Shown piece after piece: positions 10,246 to 21,400 of a stretch of DNA of 64,000 nt; positions within the stretch are counted from its first letter, which is position 1; every line of letters starts with the position of its first letter. The notes below the pieces were generated by a model. The model made no database searches, was not told the origin of the DNA, and saw nothing but the letters and a program-made list of their open reading frames with translations. A program made the translations under genes and the position numbers. The stretch is from contig JAPWGK010000015.1 in NCBI GenBank assembly GCA_029641185.1, forward strand, positions 620,001 through 684,000, read 5' to 3'. Origin of the DNA: Pseudofabraea citricarpa (lineage: Eukaryota > Ascomycota > Leotiomycetes > Helotiales > Dermateaceae).

Positions 10246-12401
10246 ATGTCCCAGAGAAACCCGCAAAACTGGGACGAGTACCAGTATGGTACTTCGCCTC
10301 ATAGAAGTACTCACGGTTCCATCAGCTCGACTCGCAGTGTACATTTCAACGGGCATGAGGGCACTCCATCCGAAACTTCTGGACTACTCGAAGAGGGCGG
10401 GAGACGGGAAACTGATCGTGAGCTCAGAAGGAGGCGGTAGGTCAAAATCTCTGTTTGGAGGTTGCGTCATGCTAATAACGATACAGGTCTTCTATTTCTA
10501 GAGGTCTAAACACACTTGCCCAGGTTGGAGGAGTAAACAGTATTGCCAATTATGCCTCTTCCTGGCAAAGAGCTGCGGGTTTCCTCGAAATCACTCCTCA
10601 CCGACCATCCTTCCTTTTATCTACCGACTCAGACTACGAGGAGGATCAAATACAATATGGGAGGACCGATGCGGAATATGGACAGTTACCGAGGACGTCA
10701 TTACTCAGAGCACATCTTGAAGCCTCGGGTCCTGAACAAGCGGTGGAGGATGACAATGAAACTTTTGAAAGCGACCCGACTACTCCAAGACCTCTCGAAT
10801 CCGATAACAAGCGCCTTGGTAGCCAGAGCATACAAGGGAGTGTGCGAGGTAGAGACAACATTTTTACTATTGCGCCGCACCTTGCCACACCACTAGGAGG
10901 GAGTTATGGAACTTCTTATGGGACGTTACGTTCAACTTTGAACGAATCTTCTATGGTTCATGCTGGACAATTATGGAGACAACAACAAGCCACTGGAGCA
11001 AACGTCGCAGATGGTGAACATGCACCCATGATTGTAAAGGAGGTTGAGCAAGATGGTGTGAAGATTCTTGTGCCTGTTGGCCAATCAACTTTATACCAGA
11101 CTATCTTTAACTCTACCAATGTTCTGATTGGTGTGGGTCTGCTCAGTCTTCCAGTCGGTATTAAATATGCTGGTTGGATTTGTGGGTTGAGTTTCTTATT
11201 CTTGTCAGCAGTGGTTACTGCGTACACGGCAACCTTGTTGTCTAAGTGTATGGACTTAGACCCCAGTTTGATTACTTTTGCCGATCTCGCTTTTGTGTCA
11301 TACGGTCAAAAGGCACGCATAGCAGTTAGCTTGCTCTTTTCTGTGGAGCTTCTAGCAGCATGTGTTGCCTTAGTGGTTTTGTTTGGTGATACTTTGAATG
11401 GTCTTGTGCCGAGTATTACTGTTACTGAATGGAAGGTTTTATGCGGGATCTTGCTGATTCCACTTAACTTTATGCCACTTCGCCTACTCAGTATCACAAG
11501 TATACTCGGCATAGTGTCAACATTGAGCAGTAAGTTCACATGTATATGATGTGGGCCGCGAGACTAACGTGCAAACAGTTGTTGCTATAATTTTTATTGA
11601 TGGTTTTTCGAAACCTCATACTCCTGGATCGCTCATCGAGCCAGCCAAAACTTACATGTTCCCAAACAATTGGTTGACATTGCCACTTTCTTTTGGCTTG
11701 TTGATGTCACCTTGGGGAGGTGCGTATTTTCTATGCTTCAATTCGATGGCGACTAACTTATCACAGGTCATGGTGTGTTTCCCAATATCTACAGGGATAT
11801 GCGTCACCCACACAAATATGTCAAGGCAGTAAAGGTGACCTTTACCTTTACATACATTCTCGATTGCGCCACAGCTGTAGCTGGTATCCTAATGTTTGGC
11901 GATGGAGTAATGGATGAGATCACCGCCAACATCATCGGAACCTCGGGCTACTCAACAGTTCTCACAGCTTTGATGTGTATCTTCATCGCCATTATTCCTC
12001 TAACCAAAGTCCCGCTCAACGCACGTCCTATCGTCAGCACCGTCGAGCACTTTACAGGCCTCTCTACACAAAGCATCTCCGACGCACCCGGCTTGACCGG
12101 CCTCTCAAGCTACACGCGGGGCATTTTGAAAGTCGCTATCCGCATTCTCGTCGTTATTATCTTCGTAATTGTCTCCATCATCTTTCCAGCTTTCGATAGC
12201 ATCATGGCGTTTATGGGCTCTACGTTATGCTTCACCATCTGTGTTATCCTTCCTATCTGTTTCCATATGAAACTGTTCTGGAAGGAACTCGGAACGGCTG
12301 AGAAGACACTTAACGTTTTCTTGATTGTTGTTTGTTCGATCCTCGCTTCGATCGGCACGGTATTTGCTTTCTTGCCAAAGAGTATGATTGGTGCTGAGTA
12401 A
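10246..12401 (+). CDS. AVT1: vacuolar amino acid transporter, AVT1 type (AAAP family)
   Basis: Four exons (10246-10436, 10487-11529, 11579-11719, 11767-12401) give 669 residues. A hydrophilic N-terminus of about 275 residues (MSQRNPQNWDEY, many Ser and acidic residues) is followed by the AAAP core, starting STLYQTIFNSTNVLIGVGLL, the family signature in TM1, and then about ten further membrane segments, for example ICGLSFLFLSAVVTAYTATL and TAVAGILMFGD. In yeast, Avt1 is a vacuolar H+/neutral amino acid antiporter. The long N-terminus and TM1 sequence favour the Avt1 type over Avt3/Avt4. Splices are clean: GTAGGT, GTAAGT and GTGCGT donors; the exon 3/4 joint restores WGGHGVFPNIYRDM. The start at 10246 is the first ATG and gives the family-like N-terminus. 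Confidence 0.9.
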
Positions 12402-12900
12402 AATGGTTGTGGTTGTGAATATGGCTGGGAAAAAGAAAAGGAAACAAAAGTCTTGGGTCGTGGTTTTTTGTACTGCATTTACATTCGCATTTTGGGGGTA
12501 GGGCTTCTTTTTTTAAAGCATAGCGATCTGGCATTATGTCTCGTGCCGTGTTGGCTTTTTGGTTAGTAGTTGTATATTTAAAATCTTGACGTGTCTGTTT
12601 ATAGTCGAGGCGGAAGAGAGGAGAGGAGAATGAGGTATGATCTTGGGATCTGTCAATAGCTATTATATATGTCCTGTTTGTACTCATTGTTAAGTTTATA
12701 TGCAATTAAAATCAGTGCACGTGCATAAGTTGTTATTCGCATACCCACCTGGGTGGCATTTAAATGAGCTCGCTTATTTCAGATATCTGCAAAACGACCT
12801 CACATTACCACACCTCAGAACCACTGAATCACTTCGAACTAACGTTTGAAAACTATACTCTATCCACACATCTACAACATCGCTAACTGCAGCTAGCACA
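12402..12900. other. 3' region of transporter and leader of H3-like relic
   Basis: No gene. The last 100 bp (12800-12900) are pyrimidine- and CAC/AAC-rich and look like a typical fungal 5' leader running into the ATG at 12901, which suggests the relic below was once an expressed gene. Confidence 0.5.
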
Positions 12901-13242
12901 ATGGGCAAATCTAAGAACCTCGAGGGAAAACCACACGATAGCCACCCAGTATATCACCAAGCCTGCAAACCCCCAGAAAAAATCAGGTGCTGAACGTAAG
13001 AAAAAACCACTATAGCCCAGCTCCTAATCAACCCATGTTAGTGCGGAGCCAAAATAATAAGTTCCTCATTCTTAAAGCCGCATTCTGACGCCTTGTCCGC
13101 GAGATCACGTCGGGTATCAATCAAGCCAGGCATGCGGTCTCAGAAGGGCGTTCTGCTCGCGCTATAAACGCTGGCTGAATCGGTGCTTGTCGATGCGTTA
13201 CAAGTTAAGCACGCATATGCGTGGTTAGATGGCTCCGCCTAG
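12901..13242 (+). pseudogene. histone H3-like pseudogene
   Basis: Translating across a plausible 46-nt intron (12996-13041, GTAAG donor, CTAAT branch-like site, TTAG acceptor) gives LRSQNNKFLILKAAF, a stop, then RLVREI. This aligns with the H3 alpha-N/alpha-1 segment [22 protein letters not shown]. A one-base frameshift near 13131 is followed by MRSQKGVLLAL, a stop (TAA at the Gln position of ALQE) and TLAESVLVDAL, matching H3 alpha-2 [22 protein letters not shown] without gaps. Upstream, KPANPQKKSGAE fits the end of the H3 tail, but the ATG at 12901 is in another frame, implying a further shift. The copy carries at least two frameshifts and two in-frame stops, one of them explicable as CAA to TAA. 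Divergence is high, so a variant H3 (or CENP-A-like) parent is possible. Confidence 0.65.
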
Positions 13243-13542
13243 GAGAAATTTGGACTTTTGGTATATAGAGTTGCTAACTTGCTTGCCGATCGTGCTAGAT
13301 GCCATGTGATGATTCAATTATATCACTGGCTTGTGCTAGCTCTAGCCTTAGGCAAAACAAAACTGATGTCCTAGGTGCGTGTGCGAATTGCTACTCCTTG
13401 TCTCAAAGCCTCTTTCGCTGCTGGCTGTACTTCGTGGTCGGCTGGGCAGGCCGAATCCTCTACAGCGCTTCAGAGTCTTCTGAGGAGATAATATGATAGT
13501 ACACTTCCTCGGTACGTCGCTAGCTTTCTGGAGGTTAGGGAA

Positions 13543-13581
13543 TTCTTCTTCTTCTTCTTCTTCTTCTTCTTCTTCTTCTTT
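13543..13581 (+). repeat. (TTC)13 microsatellite
   Basis: Thirteen uninterrupted TTC units. A neighbouring open frame reads them as poly-Ser, but nothing else supports coding. Confidence 0.95.
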
Positions 13582-16322
13582 CTTGGTAGTTCTTTTGGAA
13601 ATCGCTAGCGATATGTCACAGCTGTGGATGGAGATAATGGAACTGAGATCCCAGACGAGAACCAAGATGGCAATGGTAGAGAGGTTAAATTCAAGAGCTG
13701 AGGATAAGGTTGCAGATGAAATAAGTCCCTAGATGAAAAATGAGATGAGACGTACCCGGCTAAAACTAAGCATTCTTCTTTTATTACAAAATAAGAACAG
13801 TTTTATAATTACTGATGAATTTGCTCATCGCTTGATTGATTTTACTCCAGACGGGAATGCCTTGAATGAAAACCTGAATCTTATAGCTCTAGAAGACAGC
13901 AAATTCAATTCGGGCATTCACCACAGCTAAGCGGTGTGGATGAGAGTCTATATAACCCACCTTTACACCTCTATCGATGTAGTTTTTGCATTGAATCTAA
14001 TCCGATTCCATTTCATAATGGAAGGTTTCAGTCGTATCGTTGATTCCCTTTACAGGTTGAAGGGAGTTTTGTGATTTTAGTCTAGCAATGAGACGCCGTG
14101 CTACGAATTTTCAGGGCGACGTTCGAGAGGAAGAAGGAGAGGATGAAATAGAGAGCGAGATTGTTGACAGCCGGATTAGAAATGGCAACAGGGCTGTCCT
14201 TCGCAAGGGAAACAGGCAGGAATTTCTTCTTTCCTTGCCGGAAGATAGGCTATGGATCTGTTTCGTGATATTCTACAGAGCAACTTGTTATTCCTTACCA
14301 GGTGATGACATTGTTATGCAGGTTGTATAAGAGGCCGTTGTGAGTTTGACTCCGGATCCAAGAGAAGTGGGAGGTGGATTATATATAATGGAGTTGTCGC
14401 TATGATATCCACCATAGCTGACCCGAGAGAATGGATGGCCTTGTATGGCTCATATGATCAATGGTGAATATATAACCCACCCGTTTCTTCAAGGAAATCC
14501 TTGCAATCCTTTCGTTAGAATATGCCTCAATTCAAGTTACACATGGTGCCATAGTGAACCCATACATGGAGTTAAGAGGCCAGGACCGCTCGATCATCTC
14601 TAAATACCTAGGTAGGTGATGCATTGACAGAAACATGACAAGAAAGGAGTCAGAAAGAGATATACTCGAATGCGAATCTGTTCCTTAAAACAATACAAAC
14701 TTCTATGTTCACCATACACCCCCTTTTCTCGTTATATTCTGAAATGTACATTTATTTCTCCTTTCTTTTTCAAAGAGGAGAAAAAACACGTCCACAGTAA
14801 CCCGGATCTCAATCTATCGCTTCTTTCGTGTTTATATATTTTCCTTTCCGGTCCCACAGCCCCAGAGTGAACTTCTCTCAAGGTGTATAAAGTACGCCTA
14901 CCTCTTCCCTGGATTCGAAGCATTAAACCGCAGTTGAAAGATGCACCTGCCAAGATGCTAAAGAAGGGTCAAAGAAGTTGCGTTTCATAAGCAATAAAAA
15001 GAACCGCAAGATGACTGCCATACGGCGGATTCTCAAGGACATAGTTTGCATAAATTTCGGATCTGCTCGAGGACTAAAAGAGGATCAAGATGGGTTGACA
15101 ACAATAAATGAAATGACAGCGAGATCCTTTCTTTCGGGTAGGATAAACAAGAGGAGAACTTCCTTTGGGAGGAAGGTACTTGAGGATGAAGATGGATGAA
15201 TCTGGCTCTCATAGATCTCCCTAAGGGTCTCTAAGATGGGTTTATCCATCCAGGTTTCTGATGCTAATTGTTGGAAAGTCAGAGACAGCTTGTGTTTTTT
15301 ATTGTTTGATATAGGAACTTGGGCTGCGGTCTTTTGTCGGACAGGTACGAGTTGGGTATAGAAAACCGAGATGAGGGAAGAGTCTTTTCTGTTGGTGTGT
15401 ATGTGATCAAAGACCATGCAAGATGATACACACATGTATTTTTTCTCGATAGATTCTCATCTCGATTTTCATCGCACCCTTCTTCTACGCTTATTCCTTG
15501 GAACTTCAATTATTTCTTTTTCTTTCTTGAAATACAAATTAAACATGCAAGTCAATTAACATTTCCACTTCCCTTCTTCTGTTGTTTCTAACTTACATTG
15601 AGGTTTTCACCCCTCTTGTTATACTCCTATATGATCACCACCTCCTCTGACCTCTTCTCGCAAAGACAACAAGGACAAAAACCATCCCAGGCATTATCTA
15701 GGTATCTGTTCCCTACTCATGACTATACACAACTCCGACATAGAGCCACGAGCACACAATTTGATTTCCTGCTGTAGCACCCAAACCTAACCACATCTTG
15801 TATAGACGACGGTGGCTTAATGTTATGCACACTGGTACCTTGCTCCCTAGAAGTAAAATCCCGTTTCGCAGGAAAACCTCTTTGTCTTGCATACCAGGTG
15901 GAGGGAGTTCTTTCGAGAGTCTCAAACGACCAGTTCAATGATCACCCCCAGCACGAGAAAAATAATCAGGCTGGGAGAATGACAACAGGAGCCGGAATGA
16001 CAACAGCACTCCCTCTCGTCCTTCAAAAGAGACGTGGGATGAGAAAGCGTGCTTTCGAGGGGAATCAAGCGCGGTGGATTTTTCTGAGAAGGCAGGAAGA
16101 TTCCAGCATTGACTTCGTATGGTGGAGGAGACTTGGGTTGGTCTAGTCTGACCGAAGGTAAGCTGCTGATCAGTTCGGGTTCGAGGGGAGGCGCTGCAGT
16201 ATTTATATAGGTATCACAGAGGGTGAAAAAAGAGATGGAGAGAAATCAGCCAAGAAGAGAAAATTGAATAATGAAAAGGACATATTCCTCCTTGCCTTGC
16301 CTTCACCTGCAAGAGCTTTGAT

Positions 16323-16324
<2 letters not shown>

Positions 16325-16380
<56 letters not shown>
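16325..16380 (+). repeat. (AC)24 followed by (AT)4 microsatellite
   Basis: A perfect dinucleotide run of 24 AC units passes directly into TATATATA. A candidate polymorphic marker. Confidence 0.97.
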
Positions 16381-16383
<3 letters not shown>

Positions 16384-16956
16384 CATATATGCTCTTCTCC
16401 TTCCCCTCTTTTCTATCCTTCCTCAAGATCGCAAAGAGAATCTCATGGCGAGAAAAACCATTGAAATCACAACGCACAGAGGAGGGCTTGAGAAGACGGC
16501 GGTTCTCAACACCTCAGCTCTATGTTCGTATACATCCACCCGTGCACGTAACAAGCTCGACATTCCAAATCTAAAAAGAAAGAAAGAGAAAAGGCAATGA
16601 GAACGAGAAACGACATGACAACGGCGGATATGCCAACTCCAGAGTTCGCATCGAGTCAATACCTTCCGTAACTTGACCATGTGGTTTGGCTGTTCTAAGC
16701 TAGGTGAGGTCGGTGTAGTCGAGGTTAGTTCCTAGGAAGTGGTTTTGCAGTGACAGCAATTACGTGTCGAGGTGCGAGGCTCTTCATAGAAAGACAAACG
16801 GTACGGACATGGGCGAGGGTATAGGTAGGACATGACGGAGTAGGTAGAGAGGTACCTGGGTGCATACTTTCTCATCCCAATGCATATCACGGGTCACAAA
16901 TCCTCATAAAAAAGTCTTCCTTGATAGATGCTCTCATTCTTGATTCTCTAACCCAT

Positions 16957-18453
16957 CTACGTCCCTGCAATATGCACCTCCTCGAAGCTCTCCACGACGA
17001 AATTTCTCTTCCTCTCCTCGTCGCTAACGGGTGCATTGCCCTCTCTCACCACCACGGCAGCCTGCAACCCAGCCTCCTTCGCAGCATCCACCTCCCTCAC
17101 ATTATCGCTCAGGAACAGCCAATCTTGCGGGGGACCTAATTCCGGGTGCGCCTTGACAATCTTTGCATAGCTTGCCGGCTCATGCTTGAGGCCAGCATTA
17201 ACCGTATCGAAGTAATCCGTAATCAGCGGGCGCACGTCTCCAGAGTTGGTATACTGGAAGAGCAGCTTCTGGGCGGGCACGGAGCCAGACGAGTAGATGA
17301 TGATCTTGGTAGACGGCGATGACCAGCGCTGGAGGCAGGGGAAGACGTCGGGGAAGAGGGGGCACGAGAGCGAGCCCGTCGCGTAGCCCGACTTCCATAG
17401 GTAGCCCTGCAGCGATTTCAGGTAGGCGATCTTGACGTCCTTCGCCATGAGTTCTTGGACGTGTGCCTGCAGCGCCTCAGCGCTCTGCCGGTACTCGGCT
17501 GGGAATGCCTCTCGATACGGCTGGAATTCTGCTGCCTCCCATTGCTCTGCTAAGGTTCGCGGCAGCGCCGAGAGGGCGTAGGGGAACTGCAGTTCAGGCC
17601 GGCGCCGTCAGTTCTTGATCGGTCTCCAGGTGCGTGTGTGTGCGTTGCTGTGTGTCACTCGACAAGAGAAAGAAATGGCGACCTGCTGCAAACCCCCCGC
17701 TGGGAGGCTTTGCTGCGAGGGAGCGCGCGCGTGCGGAGAAATATCCACGTGGTTTGTGTTCTACACAGAGGCTTTTCGCCATCTTCCATCTTCCAGCCTC
17801 CAGCCTCCAGCCTCCAGCCGCCGTCCAGCCTCTCTTCTGAGACTCTTCTTAGACCTGTCTCGCATCTGTCATGTCGTCGATTGCCGAGCGAACCTTCGTG
17901 ATTCCTTCGACCTTGGGCTGTAGCATTTTGAATTCTCCCCAAGGTGTCGTGCTCAGAGTGACGCAAATTCAAGGATTTCTCTTCTGGGAGGCTCCTTGCA
18001 AGCACGCATAGATGCACCTCTCCGCAGCACTGTACTCGGCCAGGCGCAGAGTGGGGAGAGAAGGAGAAGATGACGATACTTCGTCGTTGAGGACCGTCGC
18101 TTGAAGCGGATAAAAAAGGAGAATCCGGGATAGGGAAAGGGGAGGAAGCGCAGACGACGAATCCAATAAACAGATTCATGCCACTTCATGCTCGGGTGGG
18201 AGAGAAGGATCCAACGACAGGAAACGAACGAGCTGCTCACCAGGACATCTTTGACAAAGGAGATGGGACACACTGTACCCTCTACAGACGCAAAGTCAGC
18301 TATGCTTCTGGGTGTTGCTTCTTGCCCACACGTGATGCGATGGATGTCTTGAGAGTGTGTTCACTTCACCAGTGGAGGGTCTCGAACTCGAGTGGCGAAC
18401 TCACCAATGTCAAGCAGCACCACTTTAGCGTCTATCTCGAGTCTCCCAGCCAT
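16957..18453 (-). CDS. UTR4: enolase-phosphatase E1 (2,3-diketo-5-methylthiopentyl-1-phosphate), methionine salvage
   Basis: Minus-strand exons 18453-18405, 18281-18241 and 17586-16957 give 239 residues, near the 227 of yeast Utr4. The HAD-family enzyme enolises and dephosphorylates the methylthio-diketo phosphate in the methionine salvage pathway. Motif I is LLDIEGTVCPISFV (nucleophile Asp15, E1-specific Glu17), created by the first splice. Motif II is IIIYSSGSVPAQKLLF, and motif III plus IV are the Lys in AGLKHEPASYAK and FLSDNVREVDAAKEAG. The N-terminus MAGRLEIDAKVVLLDIEGT is family-like and the ATG follows a leader with AAGAAG. The second intron is very long, 654 nt (18240-17587), yet joining across it gives VKDVL-FPYALSALP, exactly as in the family, so no exon seems to be missing. 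Confidence 0.9.
17587..18240 (-). other. 654-nt intron of UTR4
   Basis: Donor GTGAGC, acceptor CTGCAG on the minus strand. Roughly ten times the usual intron length here. It contains a small array of CCAGCCTC-like units at 17793-17837. Open frames across it are not continuous with the enzyme. Confidence 0.8.
17793..17837 (+). repeat. short tandem CCAGCCT repeat
   Basis: Four to five near-perfect 7-mer units, CCAGCCT, ending in CCAGCCGCC, inside the long UTR4 intron. Confidence 0.8.
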
Positions 18454-21400
18454 CTTCTTTGTGCGATACACAGCAGGTCAGGTCAGGTCGAAGTCAACAA
18501 ACTGCTAGTTTCGGTCGGGACCAAGAGAGCGGTGAGGAGAACAGGGCGGACGGCGGACAGCAGACAGCAGACACACGAAGGAAAACTCTTCTCCAGCCTT
18601 TCTTTGGTCGGCCGGTCGAGTCGCAAAGACCAGTTTTGGGATTAGTTGGATCTGGGACCAGTGAGCATCGTCGGAATAATGCTATGCAATGCAATGTAAT
18701 GAAGCGAGAGCGACGGTCGACTCGATGGTTGGTGATCATGCAGAGTCGGGGCTGAGGTTTGCATACTCTACTGTGCAATGTGCATCCTCTGCATCCTTAG
18801 CATACGGGAGGCGTTTTCCGGGCCCGAAGCTGCGTACGAGGTAAGTGCACTCCGTAGCTATCTCGTCTCGTCAAGCTCGTCAAGCTCATCGCTCTCCTTC
18901 AGGCAACTTGTCAATATTGATTTTTAAGATTGTCGTGGCGGTGAGGCCAGGAATGTGGTGTTCTTTGCGCGCGCCCTCAGTGGTTGCAGAACTTGCAGGC
19001 CATGAACGTGCTGTACATTGGTGCTGCTGCACGGCGATGGGGTCCGTCCTGCTGGCACATCATTATCCTCACGGGAAGGCTCCACTACGGTATGCAATGC
19101 TATGCTATGGGAATGCAGCCAGGGGGAAGAAGCACGAGGTGAACCGGTGTACACGTTTTCCCTCTCTACGAAAAATTCTCAAAGGGCTGGTCAAGTGGAG
19201 ATGGGTTTTGTTTCGTTTCAAGCATTCAATCTCAAGATACTCCGTCCAGACGCACGCCGGAAGATCGTGGAGCCCTCGCCATGCACCTCGAACTTGGAAG
19301 TGATGAGTTTCAGGCTCGTCTGTTTGGCCAGCTCACCTTTCCTAGCCATCGTGCTTGATTGCGATGGCAGGTTGGAATCATGGCAAGGCTGGACTGAAGA
19401 GATTTCACGACACACCGCTCTCTCGTGTTTTTGCTCGCTGGCTCGCAATCTCGTGAGGTTGTGTTATCAGGGTGAAACGGCATCCTCTGGATTGCTGGAC
19501 GTCGGAGAAGCTGTGGTGGTGTTTGAGGATGGCGAAGAATGCGGGGGGAAGCAGAAGGAAAGAGGTCCAGTGACAATGTTCGCGACGACCCTGTGCTTCA
19601 GTTAGAGCGGGAGTGCCGAAGCCCGACAACGACAACAACACATGAGCGGCGCCATTCGCGGGACTCGATCACTGCTTGGATGCCTCGAGGCACTATTGGA
19701 CCGCTGGACGGCTAGAATAAACCATTAAACAGACCATTGGCACGTTTGGCCAACTCAATGAGGGTGGCTTGTTGGCGAGCAATAACGTTTGGGGAAGTGG
19801 GCGATGCGGGCGTGGCAGAAGATTGGCGTATGGAGAAGAAGCAAGGTCAAGGGATTGACTTTTGTGACGACGATGGTGATGGCGATGGTTGGTGTTTCCT
19901 CACACACACCTCACTGCTCTCAGCCATCCCCCCGCACTTGTTCTTCAGAGTACAGAAGTCAATGTTGCTTGCTCCCTTTATCAGACTTCGTCGACCTGGT
20001 TGGCCTGCACCTGAGAGTTGGGTTGGTGGCGCATGTCAGCGTTTTGCATTGAGAGTTCAGAGGGCCATGCCGCGAGCGGGAATAGGGGCTCAGAGCTTGT
20101 GAGGGTGGTGATTCTCGTGATTCTCGTAAAGTGGTTTGCTTATCAGTTGTTTCAACGATGCGTGTGTAGGTTCATGACATGCCACACTCTGCTCTTATCC
20201 AGACGCTCTTCGCAAGGACAGCTTTGATTAGCACGGCGATCATTGTCACCTCACCCAGCTTGGGAATGGAGCTTATCGACAGAAAGATGGAGAGGGCGGA
20301 TCCATTGGACATCTGAGCTCTAGACTCTTCGAGGGGGCTCCCGCAGCAGGGTGATCAGACAGAAGTGAAGCATTATCGTCGAGCTCGCCATCTCAGAGGA
20401 CGCCGTCACGCCCGTCGAGCTGCGGGACTAGAATAGCACTGAATGATAATCATGGGCTTTGCAAGCGACGACGAGCCAAGCGAGTCAGTTCCAAAGCCAT
20501 CCGATCTTCTTCGATGGTCGGTGGTTGGGAGGGTGTAGGGCGGGTAAAGATGATAGGGAGAGACTCTATCTTTTTGAGGGGTGTGCGAGGTACGACCACC
20601 TTTGCGACCTACTTCTACTGCCGGCATTATTGTTGTTGAGCACTTGAGCTTCACGACTGGTAACCATTCATCGTCACTCCTCCGGTGTCCGGCGAGGGCA
20701 TGCTTTACAGCAGCAACTCTGACGTCCAGGACAACTCTAAAGCTCATAGCTACTACCGTACTACATGGCCATTATTACTACCGTGGTACTCAATTGCACC
20801 TTGACTGCTAATCTAGTGACTGCCTCCCTCTGCACCGGACTTTACACAGCATTTATATTCCTAGTTAGGACACATTCCATACTTCCCAGGCATCACATAC
20901 GACGTGCCTTGTGGATGGAGGAGGATGATGTGACCGTTGGAGTCGCTGAGCATCATGTTGATAAATGATTGACGCAATCGCCCGTGGGTTTCAGCATGAA
21001 CCCCTTCATCGTTCATATTGGAAACTTACTTTAGCGGGGTTGAGGTCGATCGATGGCCTTCGGGAGACTCCGATCTTCTGACCTCAGCGAGTCCTTTGGA
21101 TGTTGCAGACAGAGGGTGAGCTGACGGATGAGGCCATCTGGATGCTGCTCTGATATGCTGCTGCTGGTGCTGGTGCTGCTGTTGCAATGCAATGCTGAAG
21201 CACGAGCGAGCCGAGTGTTTCGATTCCATTCCATTCCATACCGTCTGAATTCATCATTTCATCATCTCGACACACGTCTTGCGTAACATGCACAGGTGAT
21301 CAGCCAAGTCGACAGATATGCTCTTTGGGGTTCTCGTTGTTTCCCCGGGCGCCGCATTAGGGAATCCAGACAAGCAAACGAGTCACACGACCGCAGTGAG

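Larger units (their letters stand above)
13243..16956. other. gene-poor region with microsatellites
   Basis: About 3.7 kb without a recognisable gene. Open frames are short (up to 116 codons) and featureless. Contains (TTC)13 and (AC)24 tracts listed separately. Flanks of 13930-14600 include several ATATAACCCACC-like phrases at 13950 and 14470, hinting at old duplicated sequence. Confidence 0.5.

Noticed and set aside
13493..13732. Poly-Ser open frame over the (TTC)13 tract
   Set aside because: The frame is driven by the microsatellite, and an antisense poly-Glu frame is equally long.
17655..18179. 174-codon minus-strand open frame inside the UTR4 intron
   Set aside because: It is not in frame with either flanking exon, and joining the exons directly restores the family sequence.
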